Below, in pieces: positions 9,992-18,644 of a stretch of DNA of 64,000 bases. The notes beneath the pieces were generated by a model. It was not told where the DNA came from, did not search any database, and saw only the letters and a program-made list of their open reading frames with translations. The number at the start of each line of letters is the position of its first letter. Positions within the stretch are counted from its first letter, which is position 1. The stretch covers positions 1 through 64,000 of the forward strand of contig CALKOT010000066.1 of the NCBI GenBank assembly GCA_938092015.1, given 5' to 3'. This stretch comes from an uncultured Paracoccaceae bacterium (GTDB lineage: Bacteria; Pseudomonadota; Alphaproteobacteria; Rhodobacterales; Rhodobacteraceae). Position numbers and translations under genes: made by a program.

Positions 9992-11098
9992 ATGACTGAC
10001 AACCCGACCGAGATCGTCCCACAACCCGGTATCATGGGGATCACGCCCTATGTCGGCGGCACCAGCCATATTGAGGGTGTCGCCAAGGTCATCAAGCTCG
10101 CCTCCAACGAAAACCCTTTTGGCCCCAGCCCTGCCGCCATCGCAGCCTATAAAGCTGCTGGCGATGATCTGGCGTCCTACCCCAGCCCTGACTGCGGCGA
10201 CCTTCGCGCCGCCATCGGCGCTCAGCACGGCATCGACCCGGCGCGGATCTTGTGCGGCAATGGCTCGGATGAACTCATCGCACTTCTCTGCATGGCATAT
10301 GCTGGGGAAGGGCAAGAGGTGCTGTTTCCCGATCACAGCTTCGCCCTTTATGGCCTCGCCGCGCAGGCAAACGGGTGCACGCCGATTGCTGCGCCTGACA
10401 CCGACCTGACGCCGGATGTCGACAACCTTCTGGCCGCCTGTACGGATCAGACGTGCCTCGTATTCCTCGCCAATCCAAACAACCCGACCGGCACCCGCTT
10501 GAACGCGCAAGAGGTTGACCGCCTCGCCGCGGGCCTGCCGCCCAAGGCCCTGCTGGTGGTCGATGCCGCCTATGCTGAGTTCGTGACCGGTGATGACTAC
10601 GATAGCGGGCAGGCGCTGGTATCCCGCCGTGAAAACGTCGTGATGACCCGGACCTTTTCCAAGATCTACGGCCTCGCGGCCCTGCGACTTGGATGGCTCT
10701 ACGGTCCGGCGCATGTCATCGACGTGCTGAACCGTGTGCGCGGCCCATTCAACGTCAACGCCGCCGCGCAGGCTGCTGCGATGGCCGCCGTGAACGACGG
10801 GGACTACGTCGCCTGGTGTATCGCCAAGAATGTTGAGCTGAAGGCGAAGGTCGTGAAGGCGTTAGAAGGGCTTGGCCTGCCGTCCATCCCATCCTCCGCC
10901 AACTTCATCCTCACTGAGTTTGGTACAGGCAAAGACACAGGCGCCGCCGCCGCTGACGCATTTCTAAAGTCTAAAGGCGTGATCATCCGGCGGATGGACG
11001 GCTACGGGTTGCCTGAATACCTCCGCATCTCCATCGGCACGGACGAAGAATGCGCCGCCCTGATCGCCGCGCTCACAGAGTTCCGGGGGCCGGCATGA
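9992..11098 (+). CDS. hisC: Histidinol-phosphate aminotransferase
   Basis: A 368-residue fold-type I PLP enzyme that converts histidinol phosphate and 2-oxoglutarate to imidazole-acetol phosphate and glutamate in histidine synthesis; related enzymes also act on aromatic amino acids. Visible motifs are KLASNENPFGPSP near residue 33, ANPNNPTGT, and TRTFSKIYGLAALRLGW with the PLP-binding Lys224. The start MTDNPTEIVPQPGI at 9992 is chosen because homologues begin near the PQPGI segment. The stop overlaps the start of the prephenate dehydrogenase gene by four bases (ATGA), so the two are translationally coupled, which fits a shared role in aromatic amino acid supply. Confidence 0.93.
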   Translation: MTDNPTEIVPQPGIMGITPYVGGTSHIEGVAKVIKLASNENPFGPSPAAIAAYKAAGDDLASYPSPDCGDLRAAIGAQHGIDPARILCGNGSDELIALLCMAYAGEGQEVLFPDHSFALYGLAAQANGCTPIAAPDTDLTPDVDNLLAACTDQTCLVFLANPNNPTGTRLNAQEVDRLAAGLPPKALLVVDAAYAEFVTGDDYDSGQALVSRRENVVMTRTFSKIYGLAALRLGWLYGPAHVIDVLNRVRGPFNVNAAAQAAAMAAVNDGDYVAWCIAKNVELKAKVVKALEGLGLPSIPSSANFILTEFGTGKDTGAAAADAFLKSKGVIIRRMDGYGLPEYLRISIGTDEECAALIAALTEFRGPA

Positions 11099-12024
11099 GC
11101 GATCACGGTTTCAAACGCGTCGCCCTGATCGGCCTTGGCCTGATTGGCGGCTCTATCGCCTGGGCCGCGCGTCGACATCAAGACCGGCCGGAATTCATCG
11201 GCTTCGCGAGGTCCGAAGCAACTCGCGAGACGACACGCAAGCTGGGCTTCTGCGATGAAGTCGCGGATACAGCCGTAGACGCCGTCAAAGACGCCGATCT
11301 GGTGATCCTCTGCGTCCCGGTTGGCGCGATGGCCGCCGTCGCCGCCGAAATCGGCCCGCACCTGAAACAGGGCTGCGTCGTTTCCGATGTCGGTTCGGTC
11401 AAAGGTGCGGTAGTTGAGGCGCTGTCTGGCCTGCCCGACGATGTCCACGTCGTGCCCGCTCATCCCATGGCGGGGACCGAACATTCCGGGCCAGAGTCGG
11501 GCTTTGCCGAACTTTATGACAACCGCTACACGTTGGTCACGCCGATCGAAGGTGGCGATCCAGAAGCGGTCGCGCGCCTCTGCGCCTTCTGGCGCAGCCT
11601 CGGCGCGATTGTTGAAGAGATGGAGCTTGTCCGCCATGACCTCGTCTGCGCCGTAGTTAGCCACGCCCCCCACTTGATCGCATACACGATGATTGGCGTA
11701 GCCGATGATCTTTCACGGGTGACGGAATCCGAGGTGATCAAGTACTCCGCCGCTGGTTTTCGGGATTTTACCCGGATCGCCGCCTCAGACCCGACGATGT
11801 GGCGCGACGTGTTCCTCAGCAACAAAACAGCGACACTGGAAATTCTGGGCCGCTTCACGGAAGAGCTGTTCGCCCTGCAACGCGCCGTCCGCACCGGCGA
11901 TGGTGATTATCTCTTTGACTATTTCACCCGCACCCGCGCGATCCGCCAGGGCATCATCGACGCCGGACAGGACACCGCCGCCCCGAACTTTGGCCGCGAC
12001 CCCGCGCCCAAGGCTGAGGACTGA
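11095..12024 (+). CDS. tyrA: Prephenate/arogenate dehydrogenase family protein
   Basis: A 309-residue cytoplasmic dehydrogenase for tyrosine synthesis, oxidatively decarboxylating prephenate or arogenate. The N-terminal Rossmann motif GLGLIGGSIAWAAR is followed by VVSDVGSVKG and the family signature HPMAGTEHSGP (near residue 123), then the all-helical dimerisation domain with HAPHLIAY. The ATG at 11095 overlaps the hisC stop. In related genomes this gene is often called tyrC; the sequence alone does not decide between NAD or NADP use or between prephenate and arogenate. Confidence 0.9.
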   Translation: MSDHGFKRVALIGLGLIGGSIAWAARRHQDRPEFIGFARSEATRETTRKLGFCDEVADTAVDAVKDADLVILCVPVGAMAAVAAEIGPHLKQGCVVSDVGSVKGAVVEALSGLPDDVHVVPAHPMAGTEHSGPESGFAELYDNRYTLVTPIEGGDPEAVARLCAFWRSLGAIVEEMELVRHDLVCAVVSHAPHLIAYTMIGVADDLSRVTESEVIKYSAAGFRDFTRIAASDPTMWRDVFLSNKTATLEILGRFTEELFALQRAVRTGDGDYLFDYFTRTRAIRQGIIDAGQDTAAPNFGRDPAPKAED

Positions 12025-12028
12025 TCTT

Positions 12029-12751
12029 TTGGGCCGGGCCGGTCTGACCGCAGTTCTGGCGCTGGTCGCAACCGCCTGCGCCGGATCCCCGACACCAAAA
12101 CCACGCCCGGTTCCCTACGCCAATGCGCCGGGCTCCATCTATGCGCCCCTTCGTTCTCCTGCGCCCAGCCCGAGGGGGGTGGCGCCGACGGTGCTGAACG
12201 TGCCCGGGTTGCTTAAGCCTGGTCAGTCAGTTGAGGGTAGCGTTTGCAGCGATCCACGAATTCTTGGCAGGCGGATAAGTACGATTAACGGCGCTGGCGC
12301 TTGCGGAATATCAGCGCCAGTGCGCGTTACATCGGTTTCAGGCATCCGCCTGAAGAACGCAATCCGGGTGAACTGCGAGGCGGCGAAAGCCTTCGCTGAT
12401 TGGACAGACCGTTCAGCAAAACCTTCAGCTGAGGTGATGGGCGCCGTTCTGACCGATATGCGCCCGGTAGCATCTTACGCCTGCCGAACGCGCAATTCAC
12501 GCCCCGGCGCACGGCTAAGTGAGCACGCCAAAGGCAACGCCGTCGATATCGCCGACTTCAGCTTTTCCAATGGTAAGACCATTTCCGTGCTGAAAGGTTG
12601 GCGAGGCGAAGGATCTACCTACCTTCGCCGTGTCTGGAAAGGCGCGTGCGGGCCGTTCGGCACCGTTCTGGGGCCGGAATCCGACCGGTTTCATCAGGAC
12701 CATTTCCATTTCGACATCGCCCGCCACCGCGGTGGGCCTTACTGCAAATGA
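12029..12751 (+). CDS. Extensin-like C-terminal domain lipoprotein/secreted protein
   Basis: About 240 residues. The likely start is TTG at 12029, with GAGGA at 12015-12019 as ribosome-binding site; it directly begins a hydrophobic signal (LTAVLALVATAC) with a lipobox-like Cys. A longer frame back to 11900 would overlap tyrA by 125 bases and is rejected. After a Pro-rich linker comes an extensin-like C-terminal domain, recognisable from the cysteines and from YACRTRN, SEHAKGNAVDIADF and DRFHQDHFHFD, the last two resembling metal-binding His/Asp motifs of D-Ala-D-Ala peptidase-like folds. It is probably periplasmic and cell-wall related. The stop overlaps miaA by four bases. Confidence 0.75.
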   Translation: MGRAGLTAVLALVATACAGSPTPKPRPVPYANAPGSIYAPLRSPAPSPRGVAPTVLNVPGLLKPGQSVEGSVCSDPRILGRRISTINGAGACGISAPVRVTSVSGIRLKNAIRVNCEAAKAFADWTDRSAKPSAEVMGAVLTDMRPVASYACRTRNSRPGARLSEHAKGNAVDIADFSFSNGKTISVLKGWRGEGSTYLRRVWKGACGPFGTVLGPESDRFHQDHFHFDIARHRGGPYCK

Positions 12752-13644
12752 CCTCCCCGGTAATGCGGCCTCTGTTGATCGCCGGACCTACCGCATCTGG
12801 CAAGTCCGCTTATGCGTTGGCTGAAGCAGCGAAAGGCGGCGTGATCATCAACGCTGACGCCAGTCAGGTCTACGATGTCTGGCGGGTGCTAACTGCCCGA
12901 CCTTCGGTGGAAGAGGAAGCGCTGGCGCCTCACCAGCTTTATGGGCACGTGTCGCCGGCTATCCGCTATTCCGTTGGCGCTTGGTTGCGCGATATCGCCC
13001 CTCTGTTGGGTGGTGCGCAAGCAAACGGCCTCCGCCCCATTATTGTTGGTGGCACGGGATTGTATTTCAAAGCGCTGACTGAAGGGCTGGCAGAGATACC
13101 CGAACCTTCCGAAGCGATCCGCCAGGAAGTGGACGCAAAACTGAAAGCAGATGGGCTTGAGGCGTTGGTCGCCGATCTGACTGCGCGAGATCCTGTAACG
13201 GCCGAGGCGATGGATTTGATGAACCCAATGCGCGTTACCCGCGCGTTGGAGGTGCTTGAGACGACGGGCAGGGGCCTCGCTGCATGGCGGGCGGAAACTC
13301 CACCCGCCTTGATTGCAGATGCTGAAAAGGTCCTGATCACGCCGGATCGTGAGGCACTTTACGCCCGTTGCGATCGCCGCTTTGATATTATGATAGAACA
13401 CGGCGCACTGGGCGAAGCGCGAGCCATAGCCGCGTTGGACCTCGACCCTGCATTGCCGTCCATGCGAGCGGTCGGCGCGCCAGAGCTTTTGGCGCATTTG
13501 CGCGACGAGATTACGCTGGAAGAAGCCGCCAGGGCCGCCAAACAGGCAACCCGTAATTACGCCAAACGGCAGATGACTTGGATGCGCAATCAGATGAAGT
13601 ATTGGCCCAAAATTGACCCTGACGCAACTAACGCAAAGATTTGA
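12748..13644 (+). CDS. miaA: tRNA dimethylallyltransferase
   Basis: A 298-residue enzyme adding the dimethylallyl group to A37 of tRNAs that read U-starting codons. The P-loop GPTASGKS is at residues 13-20, followed by NADASQVYDVW (homologues have NADSMQVY), VGGTGLYFKAL and the C-terminal ATRNYAKRQMTWMRNQ, which is the family's R.YAKRQ.TW.R motif. The ATG at 12748 overlaps the preceding stop (ATGA). It is the last gene of the hisC-tyrA-extensin-miaA run; the ilv leader follows after about 65 bases. Confidence 0.93.
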   Translation: MTSPVMRPLLIAGPTASGKSAYALAEAAKGGVIINADASQVYDVWRVLTARPSVEEEALAPHQLYGHVSPAIRYSVGAWLRDIAPLLGGAQANGLRPIIVGGTGLYFKALTEGLAEIPEPSEAIRQEVDAKLKADGLEALVADLTARDPVTAEAMDLMNPMRVTRALEVLETTGRGLAAWRAETPPALIADAEKVLITPDREALYARCDRRFDIMIEHGALGEARAIAALDLDPALPSMRAVGAPELLAHLRDEITLEEAARAAKQATRNYAKRQMTWMRNQMKYWPKIDPDATNAKI

Positions 13645-13708
13645 TGCAGAAAAGAACATAAAATTCCAAAAAACAGCAATATGAGACTTTTTCTTTCTGG
13701 ATTTCCGC

Positions 13709-13737
13709 TTGACGCATCTGGTCGGTATGTTAATTCA
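13709..13737 (+). promoter_or_regulatory. Probable ilv operon promoter
   Basis: TTGACG at 13709-13714 is a good -35 element. A weaker -10 (TAATTC, 13731-13736) follows at 16 bases. The pair lies about 25 bases upstream of the leader peptide gene. Confidence 0.45.
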
Positions 13738-13760
13738 GACTCATCCAACGGAGAGGTCCC

Positions 13761-13811
13761 ATGCGGACAGTACTAGTCATCGTGGAAAAGCGCGCACCGC
13801 ATCGAATGTAG
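13761..13811 (+). CDS. ilvL: ilv operon leader peptide (MRTVLVIVEKRAPHRM)
   Basis: A 16-codon reading frame with a strong ribosome-binding site (GGAGAGG at 13750-13756). It contains Val-Leu-Val-Ile-Val in a row (codons 4-8), exactly the control amino acids expected in an attenuator for branched-chain amino acid synthesis. Its stop codon sits inside a perfect 7-bp hairpin (CGAATGT at 13803-13809 with ACATTCG at 13813-13819). A GC-rich terminator follows, then ilvI. Ribosome stalling at the Val/Leu/Ile codons would decide whether the terminator forms. Confidence 0.8.
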   Translation: MRTVLVIVEKRAPHRM

Positions 13812-13837
13812 GACATTCGGAGCGAGAGCGCGCATGA

Positions 13838-13859
13838 GGCCCCCACCGGGGCCTTTTTT
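13838..13859 (+). terminator. ilv attenuator terminator
   Basis: GGCCCC (13838-13843), a four-base loop and GGGGCC (13848-13853) followed by six T (13854-13859). It lies 27 bases after the leader peptide stop and 55 bases before the ilvI start, the right place for transcription attenuation. GCGCGC copies at about 13790 and 13828 could pair to form an alternative structure. Confidence 0.8.
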
Positions 13860-13914
13860 GTTGGTGAAACGCCATTCGGGATAGGCCCGGCAGGCGACTA
13901 TAGGAGAGAAGACC

Positions 13915-15669
13915 ATGGCGCGTACTATGACCGGCGCAGAGATCGTTGTTCAGGCCCTGATAGACATGGGTGTTGACACCGTATTCGGCTACCCGGGCGG
14001 CGCTGTGCTACCGATCTACGACGCGATTTTTCAGCAGAACAAAATTCGCCACATCCTGGTTCGGCACGAACAGGGCGCGACCCACGCGGCTGAGGGATAT
14101 GCCAGGTCGACCGGCAAACCCGGAGTTGTTCTGGTCACCTCAGGCCCCGGCGCGACGAACGCCGTCACTGGGCTGACGGACGCGCTGATGGATTCGATCC
14201 CGATGGTTTGTCTGACGGGTCAGGTTCCGACCTTCATGATCGGCAATGACGCTTTTCAGGAAGCGGACACCGTCGGCATCACGCGACCCTGCACCAAGCA
14301 TAACTGGCTGGTGAAAGATACGAATGAGCTGGGCGATACAATCCATGAGGCGTTTCATGTCGCAACATCAGGTCGTCCCGGCCCGGTTCTGATCGACATC
14401 CCCAAGGATGTGCAGTTTGCCGATGGCAGCTACGAGACACCGAAGAAGAACCGCAAGTCGACCTATGCGCCCAAAACCAAAGGCGACAAGGCCTCGATCG
14501 AGGATGCAATTGCCTTGCTGGAGGGCGCCAAACGGCCGATCATCTATTCGGGCGGCGGCGTCATCAACTCTGGCACCGGCGCATCGCAGTTGCTGCGCGA
14601 GCTGGTTGCTAAAACTGACTTCCCGATCACGTCAACTCTGATGGGTCTTGGTTGTTATCCGGCATCCGGCAAGAACTGGCTGGGCATGCTTGGCATGCAC
14701 GGCGCGTATGAGGCTAATCTGGCGATGCATGATTGCGACGTCATGCTGTGCGTCGGCGCACGGTTTGATGACCGGATCACTGGGCGTCTTGATGCCTTCA
14801 GCCCGGGCTCAAAAAAGATCCACATCGATATCGACGCGTCCTCGATCAACAAGAACATCAAGGTTGATGTGCCGATCATTGGCGACGTTGGCGTCGTTCT
14901 GGAAGACATGTTGAAGATCTGGAAATCGCGTGGCGCCAAGACGAAATCCGCTGATGTTAAGAACTGGTGGAAGACGATTGATGGCTGGCGTGAGAAAAAG
15001 TGCTTCGCCTATTCGCCATCGACCGAGACCATCAAGCCACAGCACGCTTTAGAGCGGCTTGAAGCGCTGACCAAGGATGCTGATCGTTACATCACGACCG
15101 AAGTTGGTCAGCACCAGATGTGGGCGGCGCAGTATCTGGGCTTTGAAGACCCGAACCGCTGGATGACATCGGGTGGTCTGGGCACGATGGGCTATGGTCT
15201 GCCAGCCTCCATCGGTGTGCAGGTCGCGCATCCTGAAAGCCTTGTCATCAACGTCGCAGGTGAAGCGTCATGGATCATGGTGATGCAGGAAATGTGCACC
15301 GCCGTTCAGTACAATTTGCCGGTCAAACAGTTCATCCTGAACAACGAACGCCTTGGCATGGTACGTCAGTGGCAGGAATTACTGCATGGTGAGCGGTATT
15401 CAAACAGCTATTCCGAAGCGTTGCCAGATTTTGTGAAACTGGCCGAGGCGTTTGGCTGCAAAGGCATCAAGGTCGACGATCCCGCCGATCTGGACGAAGC
15501 GATCAAGGAAATGCTGGCTTATGACGGCACAGTGATCATGGATTGCCTTGTTGAGAAGCACGAAAACTGCTTCCCGATGATCCCATCGGGCGCCGCACAT
15601 AATGACATGTTGATGGGTGAGGCGGATACGCAAAACGCCATCGGCAGCAAAGGCGCGGTTCTGGTCTGA
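13915..15669 (+). CDS. ilvI: Acetolactate synthase, large (catalytic) subunit
   Basis: A 584-residue ThDP-dependent enzyme making acetolactate from two pyruvates, or acetohydroxybutyrate from pyruvate and 2-oxobutyrate. Visible are VFGYPGGAVLPIYDA, the catalytic glutamate in HEQGATHAAEGYAR, the central FAD-binding domain (GLGCYP...GMLGMHGAYEAN) and the ThDP motif starting GEASWIMVMQEM and running to LNNERLGMVRQWQ. It is preceded by a leader-peptide attenuator. The regulatory subunit gene ilvH is normally immediately downstream, but here 2.4 kb of sulfotransferase-type genes lie between them. The stop TGA shares its last base with the ATG of the first of these. Confidence 0.95.
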   Translation: MARTMTGAEIVVQALIDMGVDTVFGYPGGAVLPIYDAIFQQNKIRHILVRHEQGATHAAEGYARSTGKPGVVLVTSGPGATNAVTGLTDALMDSIPMVCLTGQVPTFMIGNDAFQEADTVGITRPCTKHNWLVKDTNELGDTIHEAFHVATSGRPGPVLIDIPKDVQFADGSYETPKKNRKSTYAPKTKGDKASIEDAIALLEGAKRPIIYSGGGVINSGTGASQLLRELVAKTDFPITSTLMGLGCYPASGKNWLGMLGMHGAYEANLAMHDCDVMLCVGARFDDRITGRLDAFSPGSKKIHIDIDASSINKNIKVDVPIIGDVGVVLEDMLKIWKSRGAKTKSADVKNWWKTIDGWREKKCFAYSPSTETIKPQHALERLEALTKDADRYITTEVGQHQMWAAQYLGFEDPNRWMTSGGLGTMGYGLPASIGVQVAHPESLVINVAGEASWIMVMQEMCTAVQYNLPVKQFILNNERLGMVRQWQELLHGERYSNSYSEALPDFVKLAEAFGCKGIKVDDPADLDEAIKEMLAYDGTVIMDCLVEKHENCFPMIPSGAAHNDMLMGEADTQNAIGSKGAVLV

Positions 15670-16454
15670 TGTCGACGCAAACGGGGGCGGCCGCAGGGGC
15701 GCCCTCTCTCTACTTTTCTTTCGGGGTGACCAAGACGGGGTCGACCCTCGCCTATCGAATGACGCGGCACTTTCTGGAATGTCGCGGCCATTCTCAGGCG
15801 TTGCTGCCTGATCACCTTCAGGTTATTCGGAAAGACTTGAATTCATGGTCGCAAGCCAACCATGAGTTACTTGAAGAGATTGCTGAATGGGTCAGTGCGC
15901 GTGGGATTTTTCTGGCGTTAAAGACCCACCGCGCGCCAACTAAGTTTGTACGCGTTATGCTGCGGGAAGGCCGCGCCATGGGGCATGCGACGTTTCGTGA
16001 TCCGCGCGAGATTGCGTTGTCGCTGGTTGATCATGGCCGCGAAAGCCAGCAGCGCGGGCTTGACCCTATCCGGTTCCGTGATCTGAACGACGCGACTGAT
16101 AGTCTTGACCTGATCGAACGGCAGCTGGCTGTTTTCAACCGTTGGGAAAATCTGCCGCTAATTGAAACGTGGTACTATGACGACTTTGCCTTCAACCCGG
16201 ATCTTACCTTTGACAAGCTGGCGCACCAAACCGGGTTAAAGCCGCTTTCGTCGGCAGAGCGGGCGTCCTTTGATGGTACTGCTGGCACCAAGTTCAACAA
16301 GGCCGTTCAGCACCGCTGGAAGTCTGAACTAACCGATGAAGAAAGTGCGGAATTCAAAATCCAGTTTAGCGACTTCTACAAGCAATTGTGGCTCCGCCGC
16401 CTTTCGTGGCGTTCCCGTCCGCTTGCGAAAGCTGCGCGAAAGGTTTTCGGATGA
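15669..16454 (+). CDS. Sulfotransferase-fold protein, paralog 1
   Basis: A 261-residue protein with the two PAPS-binding elements of the sulfotransferase fold: a 5'-phosphosulfate loop FGVTKTGSTLAYR (Lys22) and a 3'-phosphate motif FRDPREIALS (Arg110 and Ser118). Between them is LALKTHRAP, matching the strand-helix with K.H seen in the family. A WYYDDF segment and a C-terminal helix pair follow. The ATG overlaps the ilvI stop by one base, so it is probably translated from the ilv transcript. The acceptor substrate is unknown. It is clearly related to the next two genes. Confidence 0.7.
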   Translation: MSTQTGAAAGAPSLYFSFGVTKTGSTLAYRMTRHFLECRGHSQALLPDHLQVIRKDLNSWSQANHELLEEIAEWVSARGIFLALKTHRAPTKFVRVMLREGRAMGHATFRDPREIALSLVDHGRESQQRGLDPIRFRDLNDATDSLDLIERQLAVFNRWENLPLIETWYYDDFAFNPDLTFDKLAHQTGLKPLSSAERASFDGTAGTKFNKAVQHRWKSELTDEESAEFKIQFSDFYKQLWLRRLSWRSRPLAKAARKVFG

Positions 16455-16521
16455 CCGCCTGTCGCTTGCAGCGCTGCGCCCAAGCCGCTAGGCCCACTTC
16501 AGTGGATGAGATGGGTCGGGT

Positions 16522-17271
16522 ATGAAGGCGAGATTGTATTTTTCCTATGGAATGACCAAAACCGGCTCAACGCTGGCATTTCGTCTGGCGCAGCGTTTTT
16601 ATCAGCGTAATGACTGCGAACAGCCCCTCGCGCCAGGTCACTTACTTGGTGAAGAGCGGCTAGTGAACTTCATCCATATGCCGACGCCAGAAGAACTGTC
16701 GGGGTTGGAACAGTTCGCCATCGACCATGACACTTGCCTTGTCATCAAGACCCACTCGCCACCGACAGCAGAGATGGTGCAGATGTTACGCGAAGGCCGG
16801 GCATTTGCGCACGCCGTCTTCCGCGACCCGCGTGAGATTGCGTTGTCTATGATCGACCATGGCAAGCGCAATCGCGAAACCGGCGGCGTGGCGTTTGCTG
16901 AAATTCGCGACTTGAAAGACGCTGAAGCCGCAATAGAGACCCAGATCAGCTATCTTGAAGAATGGCTGCGGCTGCCCGGCGTATTCCCCGCATACTACGA
17001 TGACTTTGCCTGGTCTCATGAGCCGTTCATCAAGAAGATGCGCCGACAGACGGGTCTAAAAATGCGCTCGGTCAAGGGCGTTCTGGCCTCATTCAACAAC
17101 CAGAAACGGGTCGGGTTTAACAAGGGCCAGAAGGATCGTTGGAAAGACGATATGACGGCCGAGGAAAGCGCTGCCTGCCTTGCACGGTTCCCAAAATTCT
17201 ACGGCAAGTTGATCCGCTGGCGCTGGTGGCCGCTGCAGCCGTTTTTGCGTGCGTCGCAGACACTCAGATGA
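16522..17271 (+). CDS. Sulfotransferase-fold protein, paralog 2
   Basis: A 249-residue paralog of the gene before it. The 5' loop is YFSYGMTKTGSTLAFRL (Lys13), the 3' motif is FRDPREIALSMIDHG, and the stretch VIKTHSPPTAEMV lies between. PAYYDDFAWSHEPF and a C-terminal KRVGFNKGQKDRWK block match KFNKAVQHRWK in paralog 1. The gap to paralog 1 is 67 bases. Its end faces the end of paralog 3 with 20 bases between the two stops. Function and substrate are unknown. Confidence 0.7.
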   Translation: MKARLYFSYGMTKTGSTLAFRLAQRFYQRNDCEQPLAPGHLLGEERLVNFIHMPTPEELSGLEQFAIDHDTCLVIKTHSPPTAEMVQMLREGRAFAHAVFRDPREIALSMIDHGKRNRETGGVAFAEIRDLKDAEAAIETQISYLEEWLRLPGVFPAYYDDFAWSHEPFIKKMRRQTGLKMRSVKGVLASFNNQKRVGFNKGQKDRWKDDMTAEESAACLARFPKFYGKLIRWRWWPLQPFLRASQTLR

Positions 17272-17291
17272 CCAGCGTGGCAGATATCAGG

Positions 17292-18041
17292 TCAGCGGCC
17301 AAAAAGACGGCTCAGCACGCCTTTTTTCGGCGGCTCAAAACCGTCGTCGCAGTATATGTCGATAAAGTTGGTGAATTCGGCGCTGATCCGCGCATTCACC
17401 TCGCGCGACAGTTCCCGGTCGTACCGTTTGCGTATACCTTTGTTCAGGTTGGTGCCGACCTTCAGCGCCGCTTTGGCGCAGCGCGCAACATCGACATCGA
17501 CACCCAACTGATCAGCTATCTGCTGCGCGACCGTCTCGGTATCGAACCCAACCTGCGCATAGGTCAGCGGCAGCATCGCGGGATGTTCCGCCCATTTCTG
17601 GAACTTCTGCGTATTGAACCGAACGCCTTCCATCGCATCCTCAATATGGCGAAGCGGCTCACCATCGCGTTTGCCCCAAGCCCTGTTCTTGCGGCTCGCG
17701 TCCATCATGCTCAGCGCGACATCACGCGGGTCGCGGCAGACGGCATGGCCGATGATCCAGCCTTCATCAAGGCCTTCGCGCACGCAGTTCCACATGCCGC
17801 AATGGGTCTTGATCGCAATCGGCAGGCCCGGCGCACGCTCAGCATGGCTGCGCAGCTCCGCCAGTTCCTGCGGTCGCAGAACTTCGACGAAATTCAATCC
17901 ACCCGATGTGATGATGCTGGGCAGGGGAATGTGCGGCTGCGGCGCGCCCGCATTCTCAAGCACATTTCGCAGGATCTGATAGGCGGGCGTCGATCCCGAC
18001 TTCGCCATTCCATAACTGATATACAGGAGCGGTTGAGTCAT
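17292..18041 (-). CDS. Sulfotransferase-fold protein, paralog 3 (opposite strand)
   Basis: A 249-residue paralog on the minus strand, antisense to the presumed ilvI-ilvH transcript. The 5' loop is YISYGMAKSGSTPAYQI (Lys14); the 3' motif is CRDPRDVALSMMDASRKN; AIKTHCGMW lies between them. The C-terminal NLNKGIRKRYDRELS block corresponds to the same region of the other two. Its start is 40 bases from the ilvH start, so this short gap may contain a divergent promoter. A reading frame on the plus strand (17139-18077) is the shadow of this gene. Confidence 0.7.
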   Translation of the reverse strand: MTQPLLYISYGMAKSGSTPAYQILRNVLENAGAPQPHIPLPSIITSGGLNFVEVLRPQELAELRSHAERAPGLPIAIKTHCGMWNCVREGLDEGWIIGHAVCRDPRDVALSMMDASRKNRAWGKRDGEPLRHIEDAMEGVRFNTQKFQKWAEHPAMLPLTYAQVGFDTETVAQQIADQLGVDVDVARCAKAALKVGTNLNKGIRKRYDRELSREVNARISAEFTNFIDIYCDDGFEPPKKGVLSRLFGR

Positions 18042-18080
18042 TTGATCCTACCGCCCCATACCCTGAGAAGGATCTGAAAC

Positions 18081-18641
18081 ATGAATGCTTTGTCCCTTAA
18101 AAAAGGCGCCTCGCGCAAGAGCGCGTATAACCTACGCGCGATGTATGATGACGATTCTGAACGTCACGTTCTGTCTGTGATCGTTGACAACGAAGCAGGC
18201 GTACTGGCGCGTGTCATCGGCCTGTTTTCGGGTCGTGGCTATAATATCGAAAGTCTGACGGTTGCTGAGACGGATCATACCGGTCACCGTAGCCGCATCA
18301 CGGTCGTCACTGTCGGCACGCCCGAGGTGATTGAGCAGATCAAGGCGCAGCTCGACCGCATTGTGCCAGTGCATGAGGTTCACGACCTCACCGTCGAAGG
18401 CCCCTATGTCGAACGCGAATTGGCGTTGGTGAAAGTGTCGGGATCGGGCGAGAAACGTTTGGAAGCCATGCGGATGGCTGAAATATTCCGCGCCAGTGTG
18501 GTTGATACAACGCTGGAAAGCTTCGTGTTCGAAGTCACTGGTGATCCTGCCAAAATTGACGCCTTCGCCGATCTAATGCGTCCGCTTGGGCTTGTAGAAC
18601 TTGCTCGCACCGGCGTCGCTGCTATGTCACGCGGCGCGTGA
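18081..18641 (+). CDS. ilvH: Acetolactate synthase, small (regulatory) subunit
   Basis: A 186-residue partner of the large subunit that raises its activity and carries valine feedback control. It has the N-terminal ACT domain (HVLSVIVDNEAGVLARVIGL then GRGYNIESLTV) and the C-terminal half with ELALVKV and EIFRASVVDTT. GAAGGATC lies about 8 bases before the ATG. It is separated from ilvI by three sulfotransferase-type genes, one in reverse orientation, so its expression may depend partly on a local promoter. Confidence 0.93.
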   Translation: MNALSLKKGASRKSAYNLRAMYDDDSERHVLSVIVDNEAGVLARVIGLFSGRGYNIESLTVAETDHTGHRSRITVVTVGTPEVIEQIKAQLDRIVPVHEVHDLTVEGPYVERELALVKVSGSGEKRLEAMRMAEIFRASVVDTTLESFVFEVTGDPAKIDAFADLMRPLGLVELARTGVAAMSRGA

Positions 18642-18644
18642 ACC

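Noticed and set aside
11900-12028. ATG at 11900 as start of the extensin-like gene
   Set aside because: It would overlap tyrA by 125 bases and bury the signal peptide; TTG 12029 has a ribosome-binding site and starts at the signal.
17139-18077. Plus-strand frame of 312 codons overlapping sulfotransferase paralog 3
   Set aside because: The minus strand encodes a clear paralog with both PAPS motifs; the plus frame is Arg/His-rich with no family features.
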